From JAVVHH01 sp965276815 (GTDB taxonomy: Bacteria > Pseudomonadota > Alphaproteobacteria > Acetobacterales > Acetobacteraceae), in contig CBDIBE010000011.1 in the NCBI GenBank assembly GCA_965276815.1, positions 620,001-684,000 on the forward strand: DNA of 64,000 nt, written 5' to 3'. This document shows, one piece after another, positions 42,773-51,736 of the stretch. The translations under genes and the position numbers were made by a program. The notes below the pieces were generated by a model. That model was not told the DNA's origin and searched no databases. It saw only the letters and a program-made list of their open reading frames with translations. Each line of letters opens with the position of its first letter. Position 1 is the stretch's first letter.

Positions 42773-43558
42773 CTAACCGAGAAAATTGCCGATCCCGACG
42801 AGCCGACCGAACAGCGCCACCAGCGCCAGCGGGATCAGCAGGGAAATAATCGAAACCGCCGCGAGCGTCGGCGCGAACCCATAGTCCAGGAAGGCGAGGA
42901 TCGCCACCGTGATCGGCTGCTGACCCGGCCGGGCCACGAACAGCGACAAATTAACGTCGTCAAAACTATGCACGAAAGCAAAAATCGCCCCCGCCGCCGC
43001 CCCAGGCATCGCCAGCGGCAACGTCACATGCCGCAGCACCCGCCCCGGCGCCGCCCCCAAGCTCGCCGCCGCGTTCTCCAGCCCCGGCGGCATTGCCGCC
43101 AGCCCCACCAGCGTTGTCCGCACGCAAAACGGCAAGCAGATCACCACATGCCCGATCAGCAGCGCCGGCAGCCCCAGCCAATCCACCAGCCCGATCAGCG
43201 TCAAAAACTGCAGCAGCCCAATCCCCGTGATCAGGCTCGGCAGCAACAACGGCCCCAGCGCCAGCGTCCGCAGCACCCCCTTCCCCCAAAACTCATACCG
43301 CTGGAACGCAAACGCCAGCAGCGCCCCCGCCACGCAAGCGACCGCCGCCGTCATCGCCGCCAGCTCCAAGCTGAACAGCAGCGGCGACAGCCATCGCGGC
43401 TCCAGCGCCGCCCGCCACCATTGCAGCGAGAATCCGCTGGGCGGAAACGCCGACCGATCCCCCCGGTTGAACGACACCGACGCCGTGATCGCGATCGGCC
43501 CCAAAATGAACACATAAATCAGCAGCACGGCGCCCTTCAGCACCGTCCACGGCCTCAA
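42773..43558 (-). CDS. ABC transporter permease (PotC-like)
   Basis: The 261-residue inner-membrane permease has six helices and the EAA loop near residue 165 (ENAAASLGAAPGRVLRHVTLPLAMPG), placing it in the spermidine/putrescine-type family. The start is taken as the TTG at 43558 overlapping the previous stop as TTGA; the GTG five codons later is an alternative. It is last in the operon dioxygenase-dioxygenase-binding protein-permease-permease. No ATPase gene follows. Confidence 0.87.
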   Translation of the reverse strand: MRPWTVLKGAVLLIYVFILGPIAITASVSFNRGDRSAFPPSGFSLQWWRAALEPRWLSPLLFSLELAAMTAAVACVAGALLAFAFQRYEFWGKGVLRTLALGPLLLPSLITGIGLLQFLTLIGLVDWLGLPALLIGHVVICLPFCVRTTLVGLAAMPPGLENAAASLGAAPGRVLRHVTLPLAMPGAAAGAIFAFVHSFDDVNLSLFVARPGQQPITVAILAFLDYGFAPTLAAVSIISLLIPLALVALFGRLVGIGNFLG

Positions 43559-44406
43559 GCCGCCCTCCAACGCGCCCCGATCACGCTCGTCAAAACGACG
43601 AGCGTCACCGAGCTCACCAGCAAGATCGTCCCCATCGTCGACCCGGCCGCCCAATCCAGCAGCTGGATCATGAATGTCTGCACCATCGTCGCCATCACCT
43701 GCGTCCCCGGCCCGCCAAGGATCGCCGGCGTCGCATACGCGCTGATCGCCACCGCAAACGTCAGCAAAAACCCGCCCACGATCCCCGGCGCCGTCAGCGG
43801 CAGCGTCACCCGCAAGAACGTCCGCAGCCGCGTCGCCCCCAAACTCATCGCCGCCCGCTCCAAATTCGGGTTCACCCCGTTCAGCGACGCCATGATCGTC
43901 AGCACCCCATACGGCAGCAGCGCATGCCCAATCCCGATGATGATCGCCCCCGTCGACGGCAGCAGTTGCAGCGGCCGATCGATCAGCCCCGCCCCCAGCA
44001 ACAGCGTGTTCAGCGCCCCCTCCCGGTTCAGGACCACCCACCACCCATAAGTCCGCACGATCACGCTCGCCAGCAGCGGCGCCAGCGAGACCGCAATCAG
44101 CGTGCTGCGCCACCGCGTCTTCGTGCGCACCAGGAAATACGCCAGCGGATAAGCCAGCAGGATCACGATCGCCCCTGCCGAAATCCCCACCACGAAGCTG
44201 CGGATGATCGCCCCCACATAGAGCCGGTCCGACAGCAGATCCCGGTAATTATCCAGCGTCACCGCGCCGGTCACCACCGTGTCCTCGGTCTGCAGAAAAC
44301 TCGCCGACAGCAGGAACGCCGTCGGCAGCACGAAGAAGCACAGCAGAAACCCCGACGGCAGCACCACCAACAAATAGGGGAGCAAACCCCTCCGCCTAAG
44401 CATCAT
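43555..44406 (-). CDS. ABC transporter permease (PotB-like)
   Basis: The 283-residue protein has six membrane helices and the EAA motif near residue 187 (LERAAMSLGATRLRTFLRVTLPL). It pairs with the following permease to form the channel of a spermidine/putrescine-type importer. The ATGATG start lies in one arm of a 61-base palindromic repeat that separates it from the binding-protein gene. Confidence 0.88.
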   Translation of the reverse strand: MMLRRRGLLPYLLVVLPSGFLLCFFVLPTAFLLSASFLQTEDTVVTGAVTLDNYRDLLSDRLYVGAIIRSFVVGISAGAIVILLAYPLAYFLVRTKTRWRSTLIAVSLAPLLASVIVRTYGWWVVLNREGALNTLLLGAGLIDRPLQLLPSTGAIIIGIGHALLPYGVLTIMASLNGVNPNLERAAMSLGATRLRTFLRVTLPLTAPGIVGGFLLTFAVAISAYATPAILGGPGTQVMATMVQTFMIQLLDWAAGSTMGTILLVSSVTLVVLTSVIGARWRAA

Positions 44407-44450
44407 TCGGCAGAGCGCCTCGGCGCGTCGCCGGTAAAATGATGCGTCTT
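44390..44450. repeat. 61-base palindromic element, copy 1
   Basis: Identical to 52793-52853 except for two bases. The arms GCATCATT (44400-44407) and AATGATGC (44438-44445) enclose inner GC-rich pairs (CGGC/GCCG and GCGC/GCGC around CTCG), forming a REP-like stem-loop. Here it lies between the substrate-binding protein gene and the first permease gene and contains the permease start codon. Confidence 0.85.
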
Positions 44451-44459
44451 CATAGACCC

Positions 44460-45530
44460 TCAGCCAGCCTCGATCTCCTGCCAGCGCTTGACGATCTCGC
44501 GGCGGTCGGCCCCGATCAGCCCGCTATCCGGCAGATCCAGGCTCTGCATCTTCGCCTCGGTCGTGATCTGGTTCTCTTCAAACCCGGCCGGCCAATCCCC
44601 CACATCCGGCCGCGCCGGGCTCGCGTAGTACGCGGTGCAAAACGCCCGCTGCACATCCCGGTCCAGCCGAAAGTTCAGGAATTCGAGCGCCAACTTCTTA
44701 TTGCTCGCATTCACTGGCACCGCCGACACATCGGCCAGCCCGATCGTCCCCTCCTGGGGGATCGTGTACGCCAGCGGATACTTCTTCGCCACATAGTAAC
44801 CCGACCGCGCGCTCCAATACGGCGTCAGCCACATCTGCCCATTCTCGAAATACGGCGCCGCCTGCGCCGAACTCAGGATCACCGCGCCCCGCCAATCCTT
44901 CTGCTTCTTCAACAGCTCCCAAGCCCCCGACATGTCCGCGATCCCGCCCCCCTTGAGCTTCGCCGCCATGATCAGGCTGTAGACTTCGAGCAGGTTGGTC
45001 GCCGGGTCATGCCCAAGGATATGCCCCTTGATCTTCTCGCCATACTTCTTCCACGGCTCCCAGTAATCATCCCAGGAAGTCGGCTTGTCGACTTTCTCCG
45101 TGTTCCAGAGCAACGGCATATACTGATAGTACGCAACGATCCCCACCGGCGGGATCGCGGTCTTGCTCTTCGCCCAAACATATTTGAGGTTCGGCACCTC
45201 GCGCTCGCTGAGCGGTTCGAGCAGCTTGTCTTTCGCGCCCAAAATCGCTTCCGGCGCCGTCAGCTCCGCCGCCACGTCGAACCCCGGCGCCCCCCGCGAA
45301 GCCCGTACTTTCGCATAAGTCTGCGCCGCCCCGCCGCTCAGATCATAGGTAACCTGCACCCCGAATTTCTTCTCGAACGGCGCCACCACGCTGGGCACGA
45401 ACACGTCCTGATACTCGCCCCCATACGCCGTCACCACCAGCGTATCGGCCGAGCGCGCTGGTATCACGAACGGCATCGAAAGCGGCACCGAAGCCGCCCC
45501 GCCCAGCAACGCCCGCCGCGAAATCGACAT
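44460..45530 (-). CDS. ABC substrate-binding protein, spermidine/putrescine (PotD) type
   Basis: The 356-residue exported protein has a Tat-type leader (SISRRALLGGAASVPLSM) and an extracellular binding fold of the PotD/thiamine type (LVVTAYGGEYQDVFVPSV, YDLSGGAAQTYAKVRAS, NTEKVDKPTSWDDYWEP). The ATG at 45530 fits the twin-arginine leader; the longer frame runs into the dioxygenase gene. It is 11 bases from the upstream TauD-like gene, so the imported compound is probably the dioxygenase substrate. The ligand is not known. Confidence 0.87.
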   Translation of the reverse strand: MSISRRALLGGAASVPLSMPFVIPARSADTLVVTAYGGEYQDVFVPSVVAPFEKKFGVQVTYDLSGGAAQTYAKVRASRGAPGFDVAAELTAPEAILGAKDKLLEPLSEREVPNLKYVWAKSKTAIPPVGIVAYYQYMPLLWNTEKVDKPTSWDDYWEPWKKYGEKIKGHILGHDPATNLLEVYSLIMAAKLKGGGIADMSGAWELLKKQKDWRGAVILSSAQAAPYFENGQMWLTPYWSARSGYYVAKKYPLAYTIPQEGTIGLADVSAVPVNASNKKLALEFLNFRLDRDVQRAFCTAYYASPARPDVGDWPAGFEENQITTEAKMQSLDLPDSGLIGADRREIVKRWQEIEAG

Positions 45531-45541
45531 CCCTTGCCCCC

Positions 45542-46435
45542 TCAACTCGCCACCGCAGGGATCGGCCGCTCGCCCTCCGCCGTCGTCCGATGCATCAGCC
45601 GGATCGCAGCCGGATCGAACGCCTCCCGCCGGTGCATCGCGCACCGATTATCCCACGCCACCAAATCCCCCTCCCGCCAAACCTGCGTCCAGACAAACCG
45701 CGCCTTCGCCACCTCCGCCCACAGCCCATCGAGGATCGCGGCCCCCTCGTCCAGCGGCAGCCCGACGACCAAAGCATGCCGCCGCCCGCCCAAAAACAAG
45801 CAGTCCCGCCCGCTCTCCCCATGCCGCCTGACGATCGGATGATCCACCCCCGGCCAGGTCCGCACATCGTCGCTCGCCGGCACCGCCATCCCCATCCGCA
45901 CATCCCCGCGCCCGTCATAGACAGTCTGATGATGAATAAACCGCCCCGCCACCGCCCGCTTCAACCCCTCCGGCAACCCATCATATACGGCATACATATT
46001 CATAAAGTGTGTATTCCCGCCCTCCTTCGGCACGCGCAAAGCCCGCAAGAACGACCCGGCCGGCGGCCGCTCCTTGAACCAAGTATCCGTATGCCAATGC
46101 ACCTCACCGTCGCCCAAATCGCCCGCCGCCGACCCATCCGCCTTCTTCATATTACTGATGGTCAGGATCTCCGGGTGGCTCCCATGTGCCCCCTCCTGGA
46201 GTTGCCGCGGATGGATCACCGGCGGCCCGAACTCCGCTGAAAACCGGATCTGCGCCGGGTCATCCAGCCCGGTATCGCGAAACCGCAGCACCAGATGCTC
46301 GAGCCAAGCCGCCCGCACCCGTGCGACATCCTCGGCCCCAAACTCCCGGAACGGAAACCCGATCACCTCCGCCCCAATCCCCGCGCCCGAAGGCCGAACC
46401 TCGATAAGCTGCCTGGTCAACCCCATCGTCGTCAC
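45542..46435 (-). CDS. TauD/TfdA family Fe(II)/2-oxoglutarate dioxygenase (second of pair)
   Basis: The 297-residue dioxygenase has the facial triad HWHTD near residue 113 and a distal His in NRCAMHRREAF near residue 267, and the 2-oxoglutarate-binding Arg in RLMHRTTAEG. Its homologues hydroxylate taurine, alkyl sulfates, aryloxyacetates or similar acids, cleaving them. It overlaps the preceding TauD-like gene by four bases and precedes an importer, so it acts on a transported substrate. Confidence 0.88.
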   Translation of the reverse strand: MTTMGLTRQLIEVRPSGAGIGAEVIGFPFREFGAEDVARVRAAWLEHLVLRFRDTGLDDPAQIRFSAEFGPPVIHPRQLQEGAHGSHPEILTISNMKKADGSAAGDLGDGEVHWHTDTWFKERPPAGSFLRALRVPKEGGNTHFMNMYAVYDGLPEGLKRAVAGRFIHHQTVYDGRGDVRMGMAVPASDDVRTWPGVDHPIVRRHGESGRDCLFLGGRRHALVVGLPLDEGAAILDGLWAEVAKARFVWTQVWREGDLVAWDNRCAMHRREAFDPAAIRLMHRTTAEGERPIPAVAS

Positions 46436-47307
46436 GCCGTCTGCGGCGCGAGCGCGCCCGCATCCGCCAGCACCGGCGCATCCCCCTCGAGCGTCGTCCG
46501 ATACATGATCCGCACATGCTTATCGTCATCGAACCCGGTGGCGCAGTGCTGCGTGCACCGGTTATCCCACAGCACCGCATCCCCCACCCGCCAGACCTGC
46601 CGGTAGATGAACCGCTCCTGCTGCGCGAACGCCGTCAACTCCGCAATCAGCGCCCGCCCCTCCGAGGGCTCCATCCCCTCGACGTCGCAAGCCCACCGCC
46701 CGATATACAGCGACACCCGCCCGCTCCCCGGATGCCGCCGCAGCAGCGGATGAAACACATCCGGCCGCGCCTGCTTCTGCGCCTCCGTCAACGGCGCCAT
46801 CAGCGGATAGTGCACCTCATGCAGCGCGACCCGGCTGAACCGCGCCCGCCGCCCCACCAGCTTTCTCCGTGTCGCCTCCGGCAACGCCTCGTAAACCGCG
46901 TACATATCGACGAACAGCGTATCCCCGCGCTCCGGCGGCACCTCGATCGCATAGAGGAACGACCCCGCATTCGGCAGCCGCTTGTCCTCGCCGTCCGTAT
47001 GAAACCCTTCGCCCGCCCGCTTCAGCCCGATCGGCTTGCCATCCTTGACCGCATTCGAGACGACGAACACCTCCGCAAACCCCGGCAAATTCATGTCCAG
47101 CGGCTCCATCACATGCAACGGCCCAAGCCGCCGCGTGAACGCCACGTGCTGCGCCGGCGTCATCTCCAGCCCGCGAAACAGCAGGATCGAATGCTCGAAC
47201 CACCCCTGCTCGACCCGGCGAAACTCCGCCTCGTCCATCTGCAAATCGGGCCGCGCCCCGATCACCTCGGCCCCGAAAGGATGCAATGGACGAAAACTGA
47301 CCGGCAT
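46432..47307 (-). CDS. TauD/TfdA family Fe(II)/2-oxoglutarate dioxygenase (first of pair)
   Basis: The 291-residue protein has the iron motif GFHTDGE near residue 105, a distal His in DNRCTQHCATGF and the Arg in RIMYRTTLEGD near residue 270. It is a diverged paralogue of the next gene, suggesting successive or alternative steps on related compounds. It is the first gene of the five-gene minus-strand operon with the PotD-type importer. Confidence 0.88.
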   Translation of the reverse strand: MPVSFRPLHPFGAEVIGARPDLQMDEAEFRRVEQGWFEHSILLFRGLEMTPAQHVAFTRRLGPLHVMEPLDMNLPGFAEVFVVSNAVKDGKPIGLKRAGEGFHTDGEDKRLPNAGSFLYAIEVPPERGDTLFVDMYAVYEALPEATRRKLVGRRARFSRVALHEVHYPLMAPLTEAQKQARPDVFHPLLRRHPGSGRVSLYIGRWACDVEGMEPSEGRALIAELTAFAQQERFIYRQVWRVGDAVLWDNRCTQHCATGFDDDKHVRIMYRTTLEGDAPVLADAGALAPQTA

Positions 47308-47485
47308 CGCGCGCTCCCAAAGAACACGCCAACCCTAACCCCGTTGCGGCGCCCGCGTCACTAACGGAACGGAGCTCACGCTTGCGCTCGGCCGAGAACC
47401 CGATGAGCGCCATCCCCCAGGCGCAAATCAGCTCGAGCGACAATTTGACACCCCCGCCACGGTCCTCGCCCCCGGCTAGCCAACC

Positions 47486-47520
47486 GTCATTGCGCGGAGC
47501 CAAGCGACGAAGCAATCCAT
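47486..47520. repeat. Dispersed GTCATnGCG repeat, copy 3
   Basis: GTCATTGCGCGGAGCC followed by AAGCGACGAAGCAATCC, closest to 36605-36636, located between the divergent TauD operon and the amino acid permease genes. Confidence 0.5.
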
Positions 47521-47563
47521 CCTCGCCTCAACCAGACCCGTCCCGCCCAGCTTCCTCCCTGGC

Positions 47564-47591
47564 TTGACCCGGCCCAGGCCGCATGTAGCTT
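47564..47591 (+). promoter_or_regulatory. Candidate promoter for the polar amino acid transporter
   Basis: TTGACC (47564) and TAGCTT (47586) are spaced by 16 bases, about 40 bases before the first permease start. The -35 is good and the -10 weak. The TTGACC is also part of a GGCTTGACCCGG repeat seen elsewhere, so this is tentative. Confidence 0.3.
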
Positions 47592-47628
47592 GCGGCCGGG
47601 GAGGCAAACGGCAAAGGACGCCGCACGC

Positions 47629-48303
47629 GTGGATTACGTCTTGCATTTCGGCGACATCTGGGACGCCAGGGAAGAGCTGTTCTGGGGCACAATGCTCACG
47701 CTGCGCCTCTCGGCGCTGTCGATGGTGCTAAGCCTCGTCTTCGCCATCATGGGCGCCTACGCCCGCACCTCGGGGCCGCAATGGCTGCAAAAACTGGTGG
47801 CCGGCTACGTCGAGGTGATCCGCAATACGCCGTTCCTGGTGCAGATCTTCCTGCTGTATTTTGGCCTGCCCAGCCTCGGCATCCGCCTCGACGCCAATGA
47901 GGGCGCGCTGATCGCCCTCGTGCTCAACGGCGCCGCCTACACGATCGAGATCGTGCGCGCCGGAATCGAGAGCATCGGACGCGGGCAGATCGAGGCCGCC
48001 CACGCGCTCGGTCTGGCCGGGTTCCGCGTCTTCCGCCTCGTCGTGCTGCCGCAGGCGCTGCGGGTCGTCGTGCCGCCGCTCGGCAGCCAGTTCATCCTGC
48101 TGATGCTCAACTCGTCGGTGGTTTCGGTGATCTCGGCCGACGAACTCACCGCCGCCGCACAGGACGTGCAGGCCCGCACCTTCCGCCCGTTTGAGGCCTA
48201 CATCACCGCGGCGGTGATCTACCTGTGCCTGTCGCTGCTGTTCAGCTTCGTGTTCGCCGGGGTGGAGCGGGTCGCGTTCGGCCGCAAGCTGGCCACAAGA
48301 TGA
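47629..48303 (+). CDS. Amino acid ABC transporter permease (His/Glu/Gln/Arg type)
   Basis: The 224-residue permease opens DYVLHFGDIWDAREELFWG, has five membrane helices and the typical EVIRNTPFLVQIFLLYFGLP and EAAHALGLAGFRVFRLVVLPQ segments. The GTG at 47629 matches the family start. It overlaps the second permease by four bases, forming a heterodimeric channel for polar amino acids or opines. Confidence 0.9.
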   Translation: MDYVLHFGDIWDAREELFWGTMLTLRLSALSMVLSLVFAIMGAYARTSGPQWLQKLVAGYVEVIRNTPFLVQIFLLYFGLPSLGIRLDANEGALIALVLNGAAYTIEIVRAGIESIGRGQIEAAHALGLAGFRVFRLVVLPQALRVVVPPLGSQFILLMLNSSVVSVISADELTAAAQDVQARTFRPFEAYITAAVIYLCLSLLFSFVFAGVERVAFGRKLATR

Positions 48304-48953
48304 GGGCGCTCAACCTCGGCGATTTCGAGTTCCTGCTGCTGGCGATGCGCTGGACCATCCTGCTCTCGGCGATGGCGGCCGTCGGCGGCGGCCTGATCGG
48401 CATCGTCATCGCGTTGCTGCGCGTGTCGAAAAGCCGCGCCGCCCAGTGGTTCGCGATCGGCTACATCCGGCTGTTCCAGGGCACGCCGCTGCTGCTGCAG
48501 CTCTTCCTGGTGTTCTTCGGCGCCGACATGCTCGGCGTGCCGCTCGGCGCCTACGTCTCGGCCGCACTCGGCTTCAGCGTCAATGCCGGCGCATTCCTCG
48601 GCGAGATCTGGCGCGGATCGATCCAGGCCGTGCCGAATGGACAGGTCGAGGCCGCCCAGGCGCTCGGTCTGCACTATGGGCCGCGCATGGTGAAAATCGT
48701 GCTGCCCCAGGCCGTGCGCACCGCAATCCCGCCCACGGTGGGGTTCCTGGTGAACCTCATCAAAAGCACCTCGCTTGCCGCCATCATCGGCTTCGTGGAA
48801 CTGACCAGGGCCGGCCAGATGCTCAACAACGCCACCTTCAAGCCGTTCCTGATCTTCGGCACGGTGGCCGCGCTCTACTTTGTTCTATGCTGGCCGCTGA
48901 CGATCGCGAGTCGCCGCCTCGAGACGCGGCTCGCCGTCGCAACCAAACACTAG
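48300..48953 (+). CDS. Amino acid ABC transporter permease (His/Glu/Gln/Arg type)
   Basis: The 217-residue partner permease has YIRLFQGTPLLLQLFLVFFG near residue 57, EAAQALGLHYGPRMVKIVLPQ as the coupling loop near residue 118, and five helices. Its ATG overlaps the first permease stop (ATGA); the longer upstream frame is a shadow. Ten bases later the binding-protein gene begins. Confidence 0.9.
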   Translation: MRALNLGDFEFLLLAMRWTILLSAMAAVGGGLIGIVIALLRVSKSRAAQWFAIGYIRLFQGTPLLLQLFLVFFGADMLGVPLGAYVSAALGFSVNAGAFLGEIWRGSIQAVPNGQVEAAQALGLHYGPRMVKIVLPQAVRTAIPPTVGFLVNLIKSTSLAAIIGFVELTRAGQMLNNATFKPFLIFGTVAALYFVLCWPLTIASRRLETRLAVATKH

Positions 48954-48963
48954 GGAAGTAACA

Positions 48964-49749
48964 ATGCGAATACTTCGATACATTTTGGCCGCCACACTCT
49001 TCATCGCCGTCGGCTGGAAGCCCGCCACCGCGCAGACGGTCGATGAGATCGTCAGCCGCGGCACCATCAACATCGGCGTCCTCGTCGACCTGCCGCCCTA
49101 TGGCCTGCTCAACGACAAGCAGGAACCCGACGGCTACGACATCGAGGTCGCCAAGCTGCTCGGCACCTATCTGGGCGTAAAAGTGAACCTGGTGCCGCTC
49201 ACCAGCCCGAACCGCATCCCATTCCTGCTCACCAACAAGGTCGACCTGATCGTGGCGACCTTCGGCGTGACGCCCGAGCGGGCCAAGACCGTCCTGTTCT
49301 CCATCCCATACAGCGCGATCGAGAACGTCGTCTTCGCGCCCAAGGACAAGCCGATCTCCTCGATACAGGACCTCAAAGGCCTGCGCGTCGGCGTGCCGCG
49401 CGGCACCGTGCAGGACGTGCTGCTCAGCAAAGCGCTCGGCAGCGCGGTCAAGATCTCCCGCTTCGACGACGATCCAAGCACCTATCAGGCGCTCTTGGCC
49501 GGCCAGGTCGACGCGATCGCCGAGACCGGTCTGACCGGCGACCAGTTCTACGCCGCCCATCCCGAAGGCAATATCGAGCGCAAGTTCATCCTGCTCCAGC
49601 AGCCCAACGGCATCACCATGCGCAAGGACCAGTGGAACCTGCACCAATGGGTAAACACTTTCGTCTACTTCACCAAACTAAACGGCGAACTCGACGCCCT
49701 CTACCAAAAATGGTTCAAGAAGCCCCTCCCCAACCTGCCAACCTTCTGA
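48964..49749 (+). CDS. Amino acid ABC transporter substrate-binding protein
   Basis: The 261-residue exported protein has a signal peptide ending ATAQ and the type II binding fold of family 3: RGTINIGVLVDLPPYGLL, PDGYDIEVAKLLG, VDLIVATFGVTPERAK and GLRVGVPRGTVQD. The ligand is probably a polar amino acid or related compound. No ATPase gene follows; two hairpins end the operon. Confidence 0.9.
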   Translation: MRILRYILAATLFIAVGWKPATAQTVDEIVSRGTINIGVLVDLPPYGLLNDKQEPDGYDIEVAKLLGTYLGVKVNLVPLTSPNRIPFLLTNKVDLIVATFGVTPERAKTVLFSIPYSAIENVVFAPKDKPISSIQDLKGLRVGVPRGTVQDVLLSKALGSAVKISRFDDDPSTYQALLAGQVDAIAETGLTGDQFYAAHPEGNIERKFILLQQPNGITMRKDQWNLHQWVNTFVYFTKLNGELDALYQKWFKKPLPNLPTF

Positions 49750-49875
49750 ACCTCACCCAAATCGTCATCACCGGGCTTGACCAGGTGGACCCAGCCCGGC
49801 CGGAAGGACCCCCGGATAGAACTCCGGGGACAACCCCCAAACATCTTCATCCGGCGCAAACCCCTAGACCGCGAT

Positions 49876-49901
49876 CGTCCTGACCGGAATCGGTCAGGAC
49901 G
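49876..49901. terminator. Hairpin terminator 1 between convergent genes
   Basis: CGTCCTGACCG pairs perfectly with CGGTCAGGACG around GAAT. It follows the binding-protein gene by about 125 bases and precedes a second, larger hairpin. Confidence 0.6.
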
Positions 49902-49924
49902 TGAATCGCTGTCTCAAATAAAGC

Positions 49925-49968
49925 TAGACCTTTATCGGCCCGACCACAGTCAGGCCGATAAAGGTCTA
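49925..49968. terminator. Large hairpin terminator 2, bidirectional
   Basis: TAGACCTTTATCGGCC pairs perfectly with GGCCGATAAAGGTCTA; after one mismatch three more pairs close a CACA loop. The right arm contains the stop codon of the convergent lipoprotein gene. Symmetric A/T content on both sides suggests it ends transcription from either direction. Confidence 0.6.
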
Positions 49969-50436
49969 ACGCACGTAAACCCGAACCTGCCGCCCCACCG
50001 CGCCGGTCTCCGGCTGCGCCTGCAAATGCACCCGCCCCGCCGGCACCCCTTGCGCCACAATCAGCCGCGCCACCTCCGCCGCCTCTTCCCCAACCTCGCC
50101 CGGCTGCGACCCAACCACCTCCACCACATCGAACGCCACATCCGGCTTGCGCGCCCGGGCCTGCTTGACCGCCTCGGCAACCTCCGCCCTCAGATCCCCC
50201 GTCCGCGGGAAACTGATCGTCATGAATGCCGGCGGACCCGGCGGCGGCCTCGCCACGACCGGCGCCACCGGCGCCACCGGCACCGGCTTCTTCCCCGCAT
50301 TCGGATCGAACGTCGTCTGATCGATCAGCGTGCACCCCGCCACCAGCACCAGCGCCGCCAAAACCGCCGCCGCATCCAGCGTGCTGTTCCTTAGAATGGG
50401 CGGGGCGGCAGGGGTAAACGCATGCGCCATGGGCAA
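49966..50436 (-). CDS. Small lipoprotein of unknown function
   Basis: The 156-residue protein has an N-terminal hydrophobic segment ending in lipobox LVAGC near residue 35, then a Pro/Val-rich linker and a folded C-terminal part (FMTISFPRTGDLRAEVAEAV to GRQVRVYVR). That part resembles small periplasmic OmpA-like or SPOR-like strands but is not assignable. The stop codon is within the large hairpin. An ATG six bases in is an alternative start. Confidence 0.7.
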   Translation of the reverse strand: MPMAHAFTPAAPPILRNSTLDAAAVLAALVLVAGCTLIDQTTFDPNAGKKPVPVAPVAPVVARPPPGPPAFMTISFPRTGDLRAEVAEAVKQARARKPDVAFDVVEVVGSQPGEVGEEAAEVARLIVAQGVPAGRVHLQAQPETGAVGRQVRVYVR

Positions 50437-50482
50437 CCTCTCGTCTTCTCGGCTACTCTGCCCCCATCAAAGCGGAGCGACA

Positions 50483-51736
50483 ATGACCGCCACCCGGACC
50501 AACCAGCGCATCGACGGCCGCCGCCTATGGGACAGCCTGATGGACATGGCCCAGATCGGCGCCACCCCTAAAGGCGGCGTGCGCCGCCTCGCGCTGACCG
50601 AAATCGACCGCGCCGGCCGCGACCGCTTCGGCGCCCTCTGCGAGCAAGCCGGCCTCACAATCCGCATGGACACCATGGGCAACATGTTCGCCCGCCGCCC
50701 CGGCCGTGACCCGGCGCGCGCCCCCGTCCTCGTCGGCAGCCATCTCGACAGCCAGCCCAGCGGCGGCAAGTTCGACGGCGCCCTCGGCGTGCTCGCCGGC
50801 CTCGAACTGATCCGTACCCTCAACGACCTCGACATCGCCACCCAAGCCCCCATCGAATTGATCAACTGGACCGACGAGGAAGGCAGCCGCTTCGGCAAAT
50901 CCCTGATGGGCTCCGGCGTCTGGGCCGGCATCTACGACCAGGCCGAAACCGAGGCCCTCGCCGACCTCGATGGCGCCACCGTCGCCGCCGCCCTCGACGC
51001 GATCGGCTACCGCGGCCCCGAACCCGCCCGCCCCTTCCCCGCCGACGCCTATTTCGAACTGCACATCGAGCAAGGCCCCATCCTCGAGCGCGAAGCCAAG
51101 CGGATCGGCATCGTCACCGGCGCCCAGGCGCAAATCTGGTTCGACGCCGTCGCCACCGGCCAGGACAGCCATGCCGGCACCACGCCCCCCAGCGCCCGCC
51201 GCGACGCCCTCCTCGGCGCCGCCCGCATCATCGAGCTCGTCGACCGCCTCATGCGGGCTCACGGCGAAGACGGCCGCGGCACCGTCGGCCAGCTCGTCGT
51301 CCTGCCCAACAGCCGCAACGTCATCCCCGGCGAAGTCCGCTTCACCGTCGAATTCCGCCACCCCGACGAAGCCGAAATCCCCCGCACCGTCGAACGCTTC
51401 GAACGCCAAGCCGCAGAAATCGCCCAATCCAGCCGCATAAACCTCCAGCTCACCGAACTCTTCCGCATCCCCGCCCAAAAATTCGATGCTTCTTGTGTCG
51501 ACCTCGTCCGCCAAGCCGCCGCCCGCCTCGGCTACCCCGCCCGCGACATCGTCTCCGGCGCCGGCCACGACGCCGTCTACGTCGCCCGCCACATCCCCAC
51601 CGCGATGATCTTTATCCCTTGTAAAGACGGCCTCAGCCATAATGAGGCCGAAAGCATCGAACCCGAGGAGGCCGAAGCGGGCGCCCAAATCCTATTCGAG
51701 GCGGTCTTGGCCCGAGCCAACCGCCCCGTCCCCTAA
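50483..51736 (+). CDS. Hydantoinase/carbamoylase family Zn amidohydrolase (M20)
   Basis: The 417-residue enzyme of the N-carbamoyl-L-amino-acid hydrolase/allantoate amidohydrolase/beta-ureidopropionase group has metal ligands in GSHLDSQPSGGKFDG near residue 90, WTDEEGSRF near residue 132, FELHIEQGPIL near residue 193 and LSHNEAES near residue 390. It cleaves carbamoyl or ureido amides. The ATG at 50483 follows GCGGAGCGAC. The adjacent acyltransferase starts at the next base after its stop. Confidence 0.9.
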   Translation: MTATRTNQRIDGRRLWDSLMDMAQIGATPKGGVRRLALTEIDRAGRDRFGALCEQAGLTIRMDTMGNMFARRPGRDPARAPVLVGSHLDSQPSGGKFDGALGVLAGLELIRTLNDLDIATQAPIELINWTDEEGSRFGKSLMGSGVWAGIYDQAETEALADLDGATVAAALDAIGYRGPEPARPFPADAYFELHIEQGPILEREAKRIGIVTGAQAQIWFDAVATGQDSHAGTTPPSARRDALLGAARIIELVDRLMRAHGEDGRGTVGQLVVLPNSRNVIPGEVRFTVEFRHPDEAEIPRTVERFERQAAEIAQSSRINLQLTELFRIPAQKFDASCVDLVRQAAARLGYPARDIVSGAGHDAVYVARHIPTAMIFIPCKDGLSHNEAESIEPEEAEAGAQILFEAVLARANRPVP

